Source: Datisca glomerata (lineage: Eukaryota; Streptophyta; Magnoliopsida; Cucurbitales; Datiscaceae). Taken from it: 64,000 nt of DNA. The notes under the pieces were generated by a model. It saw only the letters and a list, made by a program, of their open reading frames with translations. It made no database searches and had not been told where the DNA came from. Positions within the stretch are counted from its first letter, which is position 1; each line of letters begins with the position of its first letter. The stretch lies in the NCBI GenBank assembly GCA_003255025.1, contig QANY01004038.1:1568793-1632792 (forward strand). The letters run 5' to 3'. Positions 36,054 to 48,320 of this stretch are shown here, in pieces. The position numbers and the translations under genes are program-made.

Positions 36054-37536
36054 TATTAGAATTTGGTGTTCAAATTCTTTAGAAATTTGGTTTCTTATTT
36101 TGTGAAGTTAAGTATTAAGGAAAATATTATGCAATATTTTGCCTTGAAAGGGATTCCTATTTTTAAAGAGGGAAGCATGGGTTTTTTAGAATGCTCATAA
36201 ATAAGATGGTTTAGTTTAGGGTTGATGATTCTGTTTTGACAAAGGGTGAGAGGTGGCTATACCTAAAGGGAACATCCCTTGTGAGGAGGCTCAGCCCTAA
36301 GTGATAGAGGGCAGACTTAAGTTGTGAGGGAGGGCTTTCTCCCAGGAGGGGACATCCCATGTATTGAGAGGCTAGTCAGAGGACTACGCCCATGTTGAAT
36401 ACGGTTTCCAAGGTAGTGGGTTGCATCTAGTCTGATTGAGAAATGGTGAATTTTGTCTAAGCTAGTTATGGTTTTCAAGGTATGAATTGTATGTGTATGT
36501 TGAGCAGATTTGGGCATTATGGGATTCAGGTTAGGTGCTTTGTGTTGTGTTAGAGTATGCAATGATAATGATTTAATGAGATATTTATGGACGTAAACAA
36601 ATTAGCTGAATCATATTAAAAATATTTATTTATTATTATTTATTGACACTTCTGTTATAACAAGTGATATCAGAATTGATGGTTTAATTCAATATAATAT
36701 CGGCAGTGTTCTCCATCAAGACAAGAAGTAAAGGGTTATGTTGATAATCATGAAGACGTTTTCTTGAAAGTTACGTGTGTGACATTGGTGATGATTAAAA
36801 GAATATTATTTTTCTTTGAGTGCTTAATGTGTTCTTCGGCTTTAGAAAATGAAGTTGGCTTTGTGATTTCAAGATAGGTTGCGAATGAAGATGTTTGGTC
36901 GAAGGTGGAGTGAATATTGATGATATATATGGAAGTATAGAATTAAGTCAATGTCAAGATTGTTGGAATTTAGTGTCTCAAATTCTATAAAGATTTGGTT
37001 TCTTATTAGTGAAGTATTAAAGAAAGTATTATGTAATATCTTGACTTGCATGAGGATTCCTAGTTTTGAATAGGAAAATTCAAGTTTTTTGGAATGCCTG
37101 TAAATAAGACGGTCCCGCTTCGACAGAGGTTAGAGGTGGTTTTACCTTAAAAGGAGCATCTTTTTTGAGGAGGCTCTATCATAAGAGATAGAGAGAGGTA
37201 ATCTTAAGTTGTGAGAGTGAGTTATATCCTACGAGAGGATACCTCATGATACTGAGAAGCTAATCAGAGAACTACGCTCATGCTGAAGATGATTTTCAAG
37301 CTAGTGGGTCGTTTCTAGTCCGATCGAGAAATGATGACTTTTACCTAACCTAGTTATGGTTTTCAAGATATGATTTTTATGTGTGCTGAGTAGATGTAAT
37401 GGGATTTGTCCAATGATTATGCCGTGTTAGAGTATGTAATGATAATGATTTAATAAGATATTTGTGGATGTAGTCAAATTGACGATTCCACATTAAACAT
37501 ATTGATTTGTTATTGTTTATTGACGTTTTCATTACA
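36054..37536 (+). mobile_element. LTR element with almost no interior (TRIM-like)
   Basis: Two ~600-bp direct repeats align along their length: 36054-36662 and 36961-37536. The second begins TGTTGGAATTTAGTG; the first has TATTAGAATTTGGTG at the same place. Both end in a TATTGAC...ACA stretch. Directly after the first repeat comes AGTGATATCAGAA, a mutated copia-type primer-binding site (normally TGGTATCAGAG). Only ~300 bp separate the repeats, with no coding potential. This fits a terminal-repeat retrotransposon in miniature or an internal-deletion derivative. No target duplication could be matched. Confidence 0.6.
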
Positions 37537-38720
37537 AGATGTTGCATCTCTTTCTATCTTTTAATTAATAAATATAATACGGTAAGTTTTAAAAAAGAAA
37601 AACATAAAATTGAGCAGATATATAACATATGTAGATATAAACAATTAAAATCACACCATGGTTCATTAAGAATGGTAGTTAAGGATCAGTAAGAAAATCA
37701 TATGGACAAGTCCAAAAATGTTTTTTCAATTTTGACACTTTTATATATGTTAGAGATTATAGATTTAATGATAGCCAGATAAATTTATTAATAGCAACAT
37801 GGGAGAACAAATATTATAATCACAAACCTTGCTTGTACTTTACCTTAACTACACGAGCAACTCCTCTAATTTTAATAATTTGATAGAGATCTCACCCTTA
37901 TTTTGACTAACAAGTGGAAAATAACATGCTCTAAATATGTCTCTATATCTTGATCAAACTATCATATATTTCTGCCAAAACGTAAAAGATGTTCAAGAGA
38001 ATTTCCCAAACATTTAATATACACAACTTATAATTTATAAGCAAATAAAATTAGAAGTATGACAAATAATAATGACTATTTGTATGGATTTATTACCTAA
38101 AACGGCAAGTGAGGGCAGTTCGGGAGGAATTAAGGATTTATTTATTGCCTACAATGAAATTAAATAAGGTGCATGGATAAGCTTCGAAACTATAAGTGAT
38201 ATACATGTAATTAAGCTGAAATACAATGAATGTTGGTGTAATTTATCCTATAAACAATTATAACATTTCATCTAAGGATGTTTTAACATACAAAATAGAG
38301 ATGGCCATTCAACCTCACTTGGGTGATTATGTACACAGTGAACATGCATAGAATCTTAGTGCAGCCACGTGTACAGAAGGGAACTAACCAGAAGAGAATA
38401 CGAAGACCACCATCATGATAGAACAGCAAAAGCTAAATCAAAATCGTAAATTCAAACGGACGGTTATATTTGATTTAGTAGTGAAAGCTAACATGCATAA
38501 TTCTTGGAGAATATTCAGGTAATCCAATGGATATGGTGATAATTTCTTTCTTAGAAATATTTGATTACATTTTGTGAATCAAGGAAAGACCTATAAATAG
38601 AGGTTGATTGTAAATATAATTCATTAAATACAAACCAAGTAAAATCAATCATACCATTATTTTTATCATTCTATTTTCTCTTCTCTCATTCTTTTCCGAG
38701 TGTGAGGAAAAATCATTTAC
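37537..38720. other. intergenic DNA probably containing the 5' LTR of the following gypsy element
   Basis: There are no host genes. A TATAAATAG box lies at about 38591-38599. The sequence before 38721 ends in a short pyrimidine-rich leader, as in an LTR, directly ahead of a primer-binding-like sequence. The left LTR boundary was not found because no second copy was recognised downstream. Confidence 0.4.
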
Positions 38721-41700
38721 ATTTTGGTGCTTTCATTGAGAGGTGAAAGAAAAACTTGAGGAAAACCCCCTCTAAAAATGAAATAATGCCTAGAACCAGA
38801 TCGAATGCAGCCTTGAATGAGGGTAACAGAATCAGAAATGAAGACGATCATGTTGATCAACCAACTCCACCGGTAGAGATGCTCTAGACAATTTTGACTG
38901 GAATGCAAGAGATGGAACAATGGAATACGGAGACGTTGCGCAACGCGTGGCAGACGGTGCAGGACCAGATTAATGCACTTCAGTAGGAACTGGCATGAAC
39001 GCGTGTGGAGGCTAGCCAAAGAACCAATAATGAGGAGTGGGAGATCCGCTCGGAGGAAAACGGGCAAGATCGAAGGCGAAAACAATGAGAACAATAGAAT
39101 TGTACAACATGAGGATAGAGAAATCCACTCTCAGTACGGGAAAAGCTCATCCACTTATAATCATAACGGAGGAAGCGGTGGAAGATATGTTAAAAAGGAA
39201 GATGATGGAGATGAGGAAGTTAGGGAGTACGGGCAAAGCCGACCTCAAGTCGCTTACCCGAACTCTACTATGCCCAGAAATCCTAGCGGCTCATGTACCC
39301 AAGAAATTTGTAGCGCCCAAATTTAAGTGCTATGAAGGGAAACTGATATGGTAGATCACTTTTGACTTTTCAGACAAATGATGGCGTTACGTTAGCATGA
39401 ATATGAGCTGATGTCTAGGATGTTCCCTACCTAGACGAGACCACTCTAAAATGGAATCATTCTCTCCCTACACATTTGATTACTAACTTTACAGTTATGT
39501 CCTTCATCTTTTTAGAACATTATTCTACTTACCGTGTGGTGATAGAGGATATGGAATATCTTTTGATTATCTCTGCCAAGAGAGGGGAGTCTTTAAGGGA
39601 ACATACCCATAAATTGAAAGATGAAATGGTAAAAGTTGAGAACTGTGATGACCGGGTAGCCAGATCGGGGCTGCATCCAAACTCACCCATGTTTGAGGAC
39701 TTATCAAATGTGAAGCCTCCAACTATGGCAGAAGCTTTTCAGTGGGGGCAAACCTATATTACACTTGAAGAGGAAAAAAGAAGCCTGTTGAAAATAGCTG
39801 AGCAGAGGGTGAAAGATCCTCAGAAGCGGGAACGGAACTCCAAGTCCGATAAGAAAAGGATCGACAAAATGAAAAGAGATGATGAAAGAAACGACAGCAA
39901 ACGAGACAAGACAAAGTACCAAAGAATGGATTCAGATAGGGTGCATCCTAGAGACAAAGTCTACACATTGAAGACAATCCCGGTAAACTAGATCCTCTAC
40001 TTGATCAAAGACAAACCTTGGATAAAAAGGCTAGCCTCACTCACAAAAGAGCAACATTATTAAGATAAGGACAAGTTTCGTTCTTTTCACAAAAGTAACA
40101 TGCATTACACCAAAGATTACTTCTAGCTCAAGGATTACATCGAAGAGCTTATTAAAGACGAGTATCTTTGTCAGTTTGTAAAGAAGGAAGAGCAGAAACG
40201 TGAAGCTGAAAAAGAGACCCATGGCGATGATAAGCGTGACAATGGGAAACAACATCTGTATATCGTTAACATGATCATCGTGCTAACGAAGCAAGAATGG
40301 ACCACTGGAAAGAAAAGGAAAGTATTGTAAAAAATCGATGCTGGAGGAATGCTTAGGGAGCTCCTCAAACAACAACGGAAATCCCCTGTTGAAACTTGAT
40401 GACCTGGATTTGGAACATAACAGGTGTCACAATGATGCTCTTGTCATTTTAATACAGGTTGGCAATTATTCGTTGAGGAGGGACTTACTCGATGACGGAA
40501 GCGCAGTCAATATCTTATATCGAACGACCTTAAAAAAGATGTCAATGGGATAACCGAAACTGCAAGGAGCTTCACAACTGCTAATAGGCTTCAACGGAGC
40601 CATTAGTTATTCAAAAGGAATTCTCATCCTTTCAGTAAATGCAAAACCCTTCAATTACATGATTGAGTTCGTAATCTTGAATATTTCGTCTCGTACAATG
40701 CCATCCTGGGGAGAACCTGGCTCCACAAGATAAAAGACGTACCTTCAACTTTCTATCAGGTTTTGAAATACACGTCGCCAGATGGGATCAAGACTATAAA
40801 GGGAGATCAAGTTGGTGCCTGTATTTGTTCTGTAACCGTGTTGGAATCTGCTAAGAAAAAAACAACAAAAAAGCAGTTGACAAACGGCTTGAGGGTATGG
40901 AACAATAGAAGAGGATGGGCATGACGGCCTGAGATACAAGGCGGGAGAGGAAACATAACTCGTATTCCTAGAAGAAGGGACCCAGAAAATGGTAAATATT
41001 GGCATCCTCCTCAAGCAAGCAGACAATGAAATATTGGTGGATTTCCTACGAAGGAACAAAGATGTTTTATGACTAAGGCACAAGAAATGCCAGGCATTCC
41101 CGAAGAAATAATATGCAAATAATATGCCACGAGTTGAATCTGGATCCCGCGAGAGAAACAACGGAAGATAGTTTTGCCCCAAAATGGAAAATAAATACAA
41201 GGGTTAATGGGGAGACTGGCGGCTCTGACCAGATCCATTTAAAGGTCAACGAGCTAGTGTTGATCAATTTTTGAGAAATTAACAAAGAACTCTATAGGCA
41301 GGTGTAACCAAGGTATTAAAAGATGGAGAAGTTAGTATTGGCGATTGTAACTAACATAAGAAAGTTGAGGCCGTACTTCTAATCACATAACATCAAAGTT
41401 CTAACAGACTCACCCGTCAAGAGTCTGTTCCACTAACCGGAAGTAAGCGGAAGAATGAAAAAATGGTCGATTAAGTTGAGTCAAGATGAAATTCACTATG
41501 AGCTGAGAACCTCCATCAAAGGGTAGGCACTGGCTGATTTTGTAGCAGACTTTACATGGGAGAAAGTTGACCACGAGTCTCAAAACAAAGAAAAGAACGG
41601 ATCCTGCGAGTTGTACGTGGATGAAGCCTCAAATAATAAAGGGGTTGGAGTAGGAGTGGTGGTGCAAACTCCATTTGGAGAAACGCTGGGATATTCAATC

Positions 41701-43240
41701 TCCTTCAAATTTAACGCGTCGAATAACGGAGCAGAATACGAAGCACTGAAAGCGGGAATATCCTTGCTATGGGAGTATGATGTAACAAATGTAAAAATAT
41801 TCTAACTCAATGTTAATCGTGAAATAGGCGAAGGATGAAAAGATGATAAGCTACTTATAACGAGGGAACAATTTACTGGGCATGTTAAAAAGTTATGAAG
41901 TCCAGCAGATCCTAAGAACGAAGAATGGACATGATGATGTGTTGGCAAACTTGGGGCCGTTACTACAACTCTCGTACAAGAGAAACGTGTCAGTGGATTT
42001 TCTAAAAAAACTAAGTGTCTCACTCGCATGGAACAATGTAGCCGATGTAGAAGTTGAAAGAGGACCTAGCTGGCAAGACGATATTATTCATTATCAAGAA
42101 AAAGAGTCACTACCGGAAGATAAGCTCATTGCAAAAAAAATCAACAAGAAAGAGTAAGGTACACTTTAATAAATGGATTACTGTATAAAAAGTCATTTTC
42201 AGGACTGTACTTCAAGTGTTTGAAGGATGAAGAAGCCTTGTACATGCTAGCTGAAATTCATGAAGGAATATAAGGTAATCACACCGGAGGAAGGTCATTG
42301 GCTCACAATGTTTTAAACGAGGGATATTATTGGCCTAGAATGCACCAAGATGCCAAACAATACGTGAGAAATTACGACAAATGCCAACATTTTGCCCCAA
42401 TAACCAAGATGGCTCCCGATGAACTTAATACAGTGGCAAGTCTGTGGCCTTTCATGCAGTGGGCATTGGATATTGTCGGTCTGCTTCTAATGGCTTCAGC
42501 CAAAAAATGTTTCTTGCTGGTGGCTACGAATTATTTTACTAAATGGATAGAAGCTGAAGCTTTCGCAAGAATTCGGGAAGAAGAGGTGAAGGGATTCCTA
42601 TAGAAGAATATAATATGTAGATTTCGGATACCTAAAATATTCGTATCAGACAACGGATTTCAATTCATAAGAAAGATAATAAAAACCTTCTGTGAAGGAC
42701 TGAAGATCGCTAATCGATTCTTTACTCCATATTACCCGTAGAGGAACGAACAAGCAGAAATGTCAAATCACATCATACTTGACAGCATGAAAAAGCGCTT
42801 GGAGTCAGTTAAAGGAAAGTGGGTAGAAGAGTTACCAGCTGTATTATGGGCGTACATGACTACTCCTAGAGAAACAACGGGAGAAACACCATTTACTCTA
42901 GCATTTGGTATGGAAGCTATGATACCTATCGAGATTGGAAGTCCGACTATGAGATCACCATTGGATGAACAACAGAATGAGGAACTCCTCAAAGGAAACC
43001 TTGATAAAATGGAAGAACGAAGAGAACCTGTTCTAATATGAATGGCTCATTACAATAAGAAAGAGTGATCTTATTTTCAAAGAAAATCTTTCAAACGAAG
43101 GAAAAGCTGGGACCAACATGAAGGGCCATGCGTCGTCAGCGGAATAGGCGGAAGAAAATATTATTATTTGAAAACGGAAGAAGGAGTGGACTTGGAAAAA
43201 TCGTGGAATGCTACTCCTTTGAAGAAATATTTTGTTTAAA
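38721..43240 (+). pseudogene. Ty3/gypsy retrotransposon of the Tat lineage, decayed gag-pol
   Basis: TTTGGTGCTTTCATTGAGAG (38723-38742) looks like the primer-binding region. Gag begins near 38786 and is broken by stops; its core is at 39476-39991 (STYRVVIEDMEYLL, RGESLREHTHKLKDEMVKVE). Protease is near 40420-40550 (LLDDGSAVNILY). The start of reverse transcriptase (PGIPEEIICHELNLDP) lies near 41090-41150, but its catalytic palm is deleted. RNase H follows (EVSGRMKKW, ALADFVADFTW, to about 41560). A second, archaeal-like RNase H domain is at 41611-41805 (ELYVDEASNNKGVGVGVVV), a hallmark of Tat elements. Integrase is at 42230-43060, with an HHCC zinc region, WALDIVG and VSDNGFQF. Many stops and frameshifts make it non-functional. 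Confidence 0.85.
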
Positions 43241-43360
43241 ATTGTAAACTTATTATAATGAATATTTTCTCGTGATTTTTCCCCGTAAGGGTTTTCCACA
43301 TAAAATATCTAATGTCAACTTTGTCTCTTTTCTTCAGCGACCGCGGAAATAAAGGTGTAA

Positions 43361-43520
43361 GTCTTTAGGATGGGTAGTTCATAATTCATACTCTCAGAAA
43401 GAACTAAGGGTGGAAGTTTGTGGGAGGGGAAGTTCATAAGTCCTACTCTCATAAGGAAGTAAGGGCATAAGTTCTTGGGAGAGGCAGTTCATAAGTCCTA
43501 CTCTCAGAAGGAACTAAAAC
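43361..43520. repeat. 55-bp tandem array, orientation A
   Basis: Three units begin AGTTCATAA at 43376, 43431 and 43486, with TCCTACTCTCA and AAGTTCTTGGGAG in each. The period is exactly 55 bp. The units are the reverse complement of the array at 44935-45350. Confidence 0.75.
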
Positions 43521-43580
43521 TCGGAGCGAGAAGTAGAAGAGCAGGATTGTTTGATCTAGAGATTTACTGAGAGCGTTGAC

Positions 43581-44748
43581 ATGTCGAAGCACATCCACAG
43601 CAGTATCTTTGAGGTGGTTGAAGATGAAAGGAACATCCGTCCTAGAATGAATGCATCCATCTCATCGCAAGCATCCCCCACTTCTCCTATAGTTCCTCCT
43701 ACCCCTGTCGCTCATTCTCCCCTACCCCTAGAAAGGATATCGTATGTTCAACTTCTCCTCCTCCTCCGCAGGTTGCTCAAAGGGAGTCAATCCTTCCAAC
43801 TCTACGGGCTCTCAATGAGAGAATGATGAACCTGCTTTATGGAGATGGAGATGGTTCACAGCCGATCCCCCCATTCCTGCCTCTGTAAGCTTCCTCAACG
43901 ACCCTCATTCTGCATATATAGTGCTCTGCATTATTGAATCTGATGCACACATGGCGACCGCTCAGGGCATGAACATTGGGAACCAACTCTGCTCCTTGAG
44001 CCACTGTCTAATGAATGTGTGAACATTACTTCTTCTTTTGACTCCATATCTTTTCCTTACTCCATCTTCTGTTTACTCATGCTTTGTGATCATCTTCTTT
44101 AGGCCATTATTCATCACAATGCTCTCCAAGAGTATTGTTTTTCTTTGGAGCACGAGATGTTCGGCTGGAGAAAGAAAGTGATCGACTGTTAGGGCATACT
44201 TGACCGTCTTCTTGCCAATAATGAGTGGTTGAAGAAGAATGAGTCTGAGCTTCAAAGTGACTTTGACAAGTTTACTCAGGACGCAGTTGTGGAAACCAAT
44301 TAGCATCTAAGACTTACATATTCTTTGAAAGAGTCTTTAGAAACAGCGAGAAGTCTTTGGTTGAGTTTGAAGAAAAGTTGGCAGCAACTGAGCTGGCCAA
44401 GGCTCATGCTGAAGAGAGGGAGACGCGGACTGGAGATGAGTTCCAGGCCTTGTTTGACAAGGTTGAAAGGATGGTCTACAGTGTGAGCTACAGAGATAGC
44501 CTAGCAAAGACTTCTCCCCAGATGCCTCTCTGTAATCTTCTGGAGACTCAAGCTAAGATCAATGCATCCATGGAGGATACTGCCATGAATGCTCCTGCTG
44601 CAGGAGCTGCTACAGTAAATGCCGCTTTGTTGAATTTTTATTACTACTCCTCTCTTCTTTGTTTCTTTTTTTTAACAACGCTAAACAGTAATTGCAATAA
44701 TTTCAAGCAAGATAATATTGAATTTAACTTACTAGCTTCGTTTCAATA
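43581..44748 (+). pseudogene. coiled-coil ORF downstream of gypsy pol, broken
   Basis: A Pro-rich segment starts at 43581 (PTSPIVPPTPVAHSPLPLER). A Glu/Lys/Ala-rich coiled coil then follows in pieces, from about 44150 (HEMFGWRKKVIDC, with a stop after) and 44357 (EEKLAATELAKAHAEERETR) to an Ala-rich stretch near 44590. Stops and at least one frame change interrupt it. I recognise no family. Its place between pol and the expected 3' LTR matches the extra ORFs that some Tat elements carry. It sits exactly between two oppositely oriented arrays of the same minisatellite. Confidence 0.5.
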
Positions 44749-44934
44749 AGACTTTCCATTTCCTATTCTAAAGGACTTGTATTTTCAATTTTGAATAATA
44801 TGTCTTGAATGTTGATTTTCTTTCTTTGAGAACACGATAGTTTTCCATCTTCCATTCTTGGAGGCTTTGATTTCTCTTTCTATTGCATGTTGCTTTACTT
44901 TACTCGCCCGTTCTCAAAGATGCGTTCCAGCTTA

Positions 44935-45350
44935 TTTCTGAGAGTAGGACTTATGAATTTCTCATCCCAAAGACTTACTCTATTAGTTCATTTTGAGAGT
45001 AGGACTTATGGATTGCCCCTCCTATGGACTTTTTCCCTTACTTCTTTCCGAGAGTAAGACTTATGGATTACCCCTTCCAATGAATTATGTCCTTAGTTCC
45101 TTCTAAGAGTATGACTTATGAACTGTCATTCCCAAGGACTTCTGCCCTTATTTCCTTATGAGAGTAAGACTTATGAATGCCCCTCCCAAGGACTTACGTC
45201 AGTACTTCCTTCTGGAAGTAGGACTTATGAATTGTCCATCTTAAGGATTTTTGCCCTTAGTACATTTTGAGAGTAGGACTTGAACTTCCCCTCTCAAGAA
45301 ATTTCTCCCTTAGTTCCTTCTAGGAGTAGGACTTATAAAATTCCACTCTC
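44935..45350. repeat. 55-60-bp tandem array, orientation B (inverse of 43361-43520)
   Basis: About eight units contain GAGAGTAGGACTTATGAATT followed by CCCTCCCAAGGACTTTTGCC and a CCTTAGTTCCTTCT-type end. Units vary by point changes and small gaps. Read on the minus strand they match the 43361-43520 array. Confidence 0.75.
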
Positions 45351-45529
45351 AAGAATATTTTATCATAAATGTTTACATATTTTTTGAATGGGGTCGTTCT
45401 GTCAGTCACCGTTTAGTATTTTTAAACATATTTGTTATGGTCACAATCGGTAAGACATCATAACTTACCTAAGACGAATATGAGAAAAGACCTTACATAG
45501 GGTAAAAGGACCACTGCAATATTCTATGA

Positions 45530-45870
45530 TACTCCAAGTTACACGGATAACTAAGGTACATAAAGTCACCCATATGACTATATTGGATCCAAAGACACGC
45601 ATATGATTGTAACATCCAACGTCACTCAGATGACTATAAGGATCAAAGTCACACAAATGACTATGATACCCCCAAGTCACACAGATGGCTAAGTACCCCT
45701 AATCACACAGACAACTGAGCACCCTAAGTCACCCAAATGACTATATTACTCTACATCACATAGATGATTAATGTACCCGAAGTTACCTAGATAACTATGG
45801 TACCCAGAATCACAGTTATGAAAATGACATTTAAGTCACATTGATGACTATGGTTTCGAGATTAGCCAAA
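45530..45870. repeat. tandem array of AAGTCACACAGATGACTA units
   Basis: About twelve degenerate units of roughly 27-40 bp share (A)AGTCACNNANATGACTATGG followed by TACCC. GTCAC and GTGAC-like halves give each unit partial dyad symmetry. It is unrelated to the neighbouring arrays. Confidence 0.65.
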
Positions 45871-46984
45871 ATCTCACAAATCACAAAGGATCTTGGTACT
45901 CTACTGAAGACGACTCTAAAGGATCTCACTGTCAAGAATTAGTCAAATTCAGTTTGAATAAATAAGGAAAAGAAGGCTCCAAAACCTATTGCTAGAAAGC
46001 GTGAGCATTGATGACTTACGAGTTACGCCCGTAGACATGTCAGCACACAAAGATGCAATGACGAGCTTAACAGAGCGAGCATTATATTTCAAATCAAAGA
46101 TGTAAAAAACAAGACCGAATACAAACCCATTGCTCAATGAGATACAATTGTTTGATACATTGGGAGCATATAAGCTAAAAGCCTTCTATAAGTCCAAAAT
46201 ATTGTCAAACCCAGGACATGATGATGAGGGCATCACCCACTCAGAAGTCCTTCGTTCTCTAAGAAAAGAACCGCTCGATCTTCATTAAGGTTAGCTCAAA
46301 GACACCCGTTGTACCAAGCTATACTATAAAATCACAATCAATTTCAGATAACTGAATCACTGTAGGACATAGATAGACAAAAAACTTAAACATTGAGTTA
46401 CAAAACAAAAAGTCAATAACCAAAGCATCAAAACCTTCGATTCCCAGCCACGGCTTAGTTTCTGAAAATGTAACTCTGGATGGTAATAAGAACACTCAGA
46501 ATGCACACCATGGAATGTAATAACTCCATCATCCGCCACGTGCCATGGGATGCCAAAGTAATGTACCAGATACATGGTCAAGTATAGATCAACACGAGAA
46601 TGCAATGCAGGATTTCAAAAAAAAAATCTTACCCTTGAAAAGATTATATAACGTCACAACATCAAGTCAACCTTATAGTGAATCAATCCCAATAGAATGA
46701 TGTCTTACTGCCTGCCTAGATAAAATGAATTGAGGTGGATCGAACTACTTGACCTGATGAGAGAGGTCAATGTTGCTTTTTCCCCCACTTTGGCTCCCAT
46801 TGACACAACTCCTGCTCCATCATCGTCTGATTCTTTACCAAGAGGTATCCCTATCCCTTCTTTTCGTTCAGTCCCAGCTGTCCCTATTCCAGTGCCTCCA
46901 TTTTTTTATCAAAGTACTTCATCCCAGTATCTCGTGTACTTAGGTGCCACGAAATGTTACCATGATCTTTTTCCCTAGGTAGTG

Positions 46985-47700
46985 TCCTTTTCCAATCATC
47001 TTATGTGATAAGAATGCCTCGTTAGGCCGTCACCTTGGATGAGGTCCTTTTAACCTTTGTATGGTCTTTTTTCAAATCATCTTATATGATAAGGATGCCT
47101 CGTTAGGCCGTCGCCTTGGTGAGGTCTTTTTGCCCTTCATAGGGTCTTTTTCCAGATCATCTTATGTGATAAAGATGCATCGTTAGTTCGTCACCTTGGA
47201 TGAGGTCTTTTTACCATTTGTAGGGCCTTTTTCCAAATAATCTTATGTGATAAGGATGCCTCTTAGCTGTGGTCTTGGGCAAGGTCTTTCATCCGAGGGA
47301 TCAATGTCCTCGGATGTCACGAAATATTATTGTAGTCCTTTGCCCCTATGTAGAGTCTTTCTCTTAATTATCTTTGGTGAAAAGGAGGCCTCACCTAATT
47401 ATGGTGAGGGCTTCCATCTGAGAGGTTCCATGACCTCGGGCCCCCTATGCAGGGTCTTTATCAAAATCATTTTAAATGATAAGGAGGCCTCATCTATCCA
47501 TGGTCTAGGATGAGGCCTTCCATTTGAGTGTTCTATGCCTCTGGTGCCACGACATATTTTCGTGGTCATTTTTTCCAATGTAAGGTCTTTTGTCCATATC
47601 ATATCAAGTGATAAGAATGCCTCGTTAGGCCATCGCCTTGGTTGAGGTCTTTCGTCCGAGGGTTCTATGACCTCATGCCTTTATCCATCGTGTCATCTTC
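46985..47700. repeat. ~85-130-bp tandem array of GATAAGGATGCCTCGTTAGG units
   Basis: Repeated blocks read TCATCTTATGTGATAAGGAT, GCCTCGTTAGGCCGTCGCC and TTGGATGAGGTCTTTTT. The first four units are regular; later ones include an extra GACCTCGG / GCCACGA-ATATT segment and are longer. The open frames in this stretch (such as 47247-47513) are by-products of the repetition. Confidence 0.65.
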
Positions 47701-47734
47701 CATGACATCTTATGTACTATTTTATCCCTCATTC

Positions 47735-47865
47735 TCTTGGAATGGTGTCATCTCCATCATAAAGTCAACGAGTACTTGAACGTTGATTGCGATTCGGGGT
47801 TCATATCTAACGTCAAACTCGCCCAACTTCAGAGAAATCATCCATGAGACTAAGCATCTCGTGCC
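47735..47865 (-). pseudogene. Ty3/gypsy RNase H linker fragment, antisense
   Basis: The minus strand translates as WMISLKLGEFDVRYEPRIAI followed by NVQVLVDFMMEMTP and a stop. This matches the gypsy segment normally reading LSEFDI.Y.PR.AIK.QALADF, which joins the two RNase H domains in Tat elements. It is opposite in orientation to the gypsy element at 38.7-43.2 kb, so it is a second copy or an inverted piece. Confidence 0.65.
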
Positions 47866-48036
47866 CCACTACAACGTCCACCAATTGATCTATTTTTCGA
47901 AGTCTATATATAACCTTCATTTTTCGTTCTTCTTCTTTTCTACCACCGTGTTAGCTAGTCAGTCAGGGCAGTGAACCTCTTAGGTCTTGATAAATTATGC
48001 TTGATATCTTCTAGTAACATTTATGTAACATGAAAT

Positions 48037-48320
48037 TTCTACAGTCTCGATAATTATGTTCGCTCTCTCGTGGGAGCGTTTGCGTATTTTGTGACCTATC
48101 GAGTCTTGATAATTATGTTCGCTCTCTCATGGGAGCGTTTGCATATTTTGTGACTTCTCAGATCTTGATAATTATGTTTGTTCTCTAGTTGGAGAGTTTG
48201 CATATTCTGTGACCTCTCAGGTCTTGATAATTATGTTTGCTCTCTCGTATGAGCGTTTGCATATTTCACGACCTCTCAGGTCTTGATAATTATGTTTGCT
48301 CTCCCGTGGGAGCGTTTTAA
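48037..48320. repeat. ~60-bp tandem array of TCTTGATAATTATGTTCGCT units
   Basis: Five units each contain TCTTGATAATTATGTTTGCT, then CTCTCGTGGGAGCGTTTGCA and TATTTTGTGACCTCTCAGG. CTCTCGTGGGAG gives each a small stem-like palindrome. The array ends at about 48320 in unique sequence. Confidence 0.7.

Noticed and set aside
38717..39094. 125-codon minus-strand frame
   Set aside because: Antisense to the gypsy gag region and without motifs.
45530..48320. CRISPR-like array
   Set aside because: The repeats are tandem and degenerate without unique spacers, and the DNA is plant nuclear.
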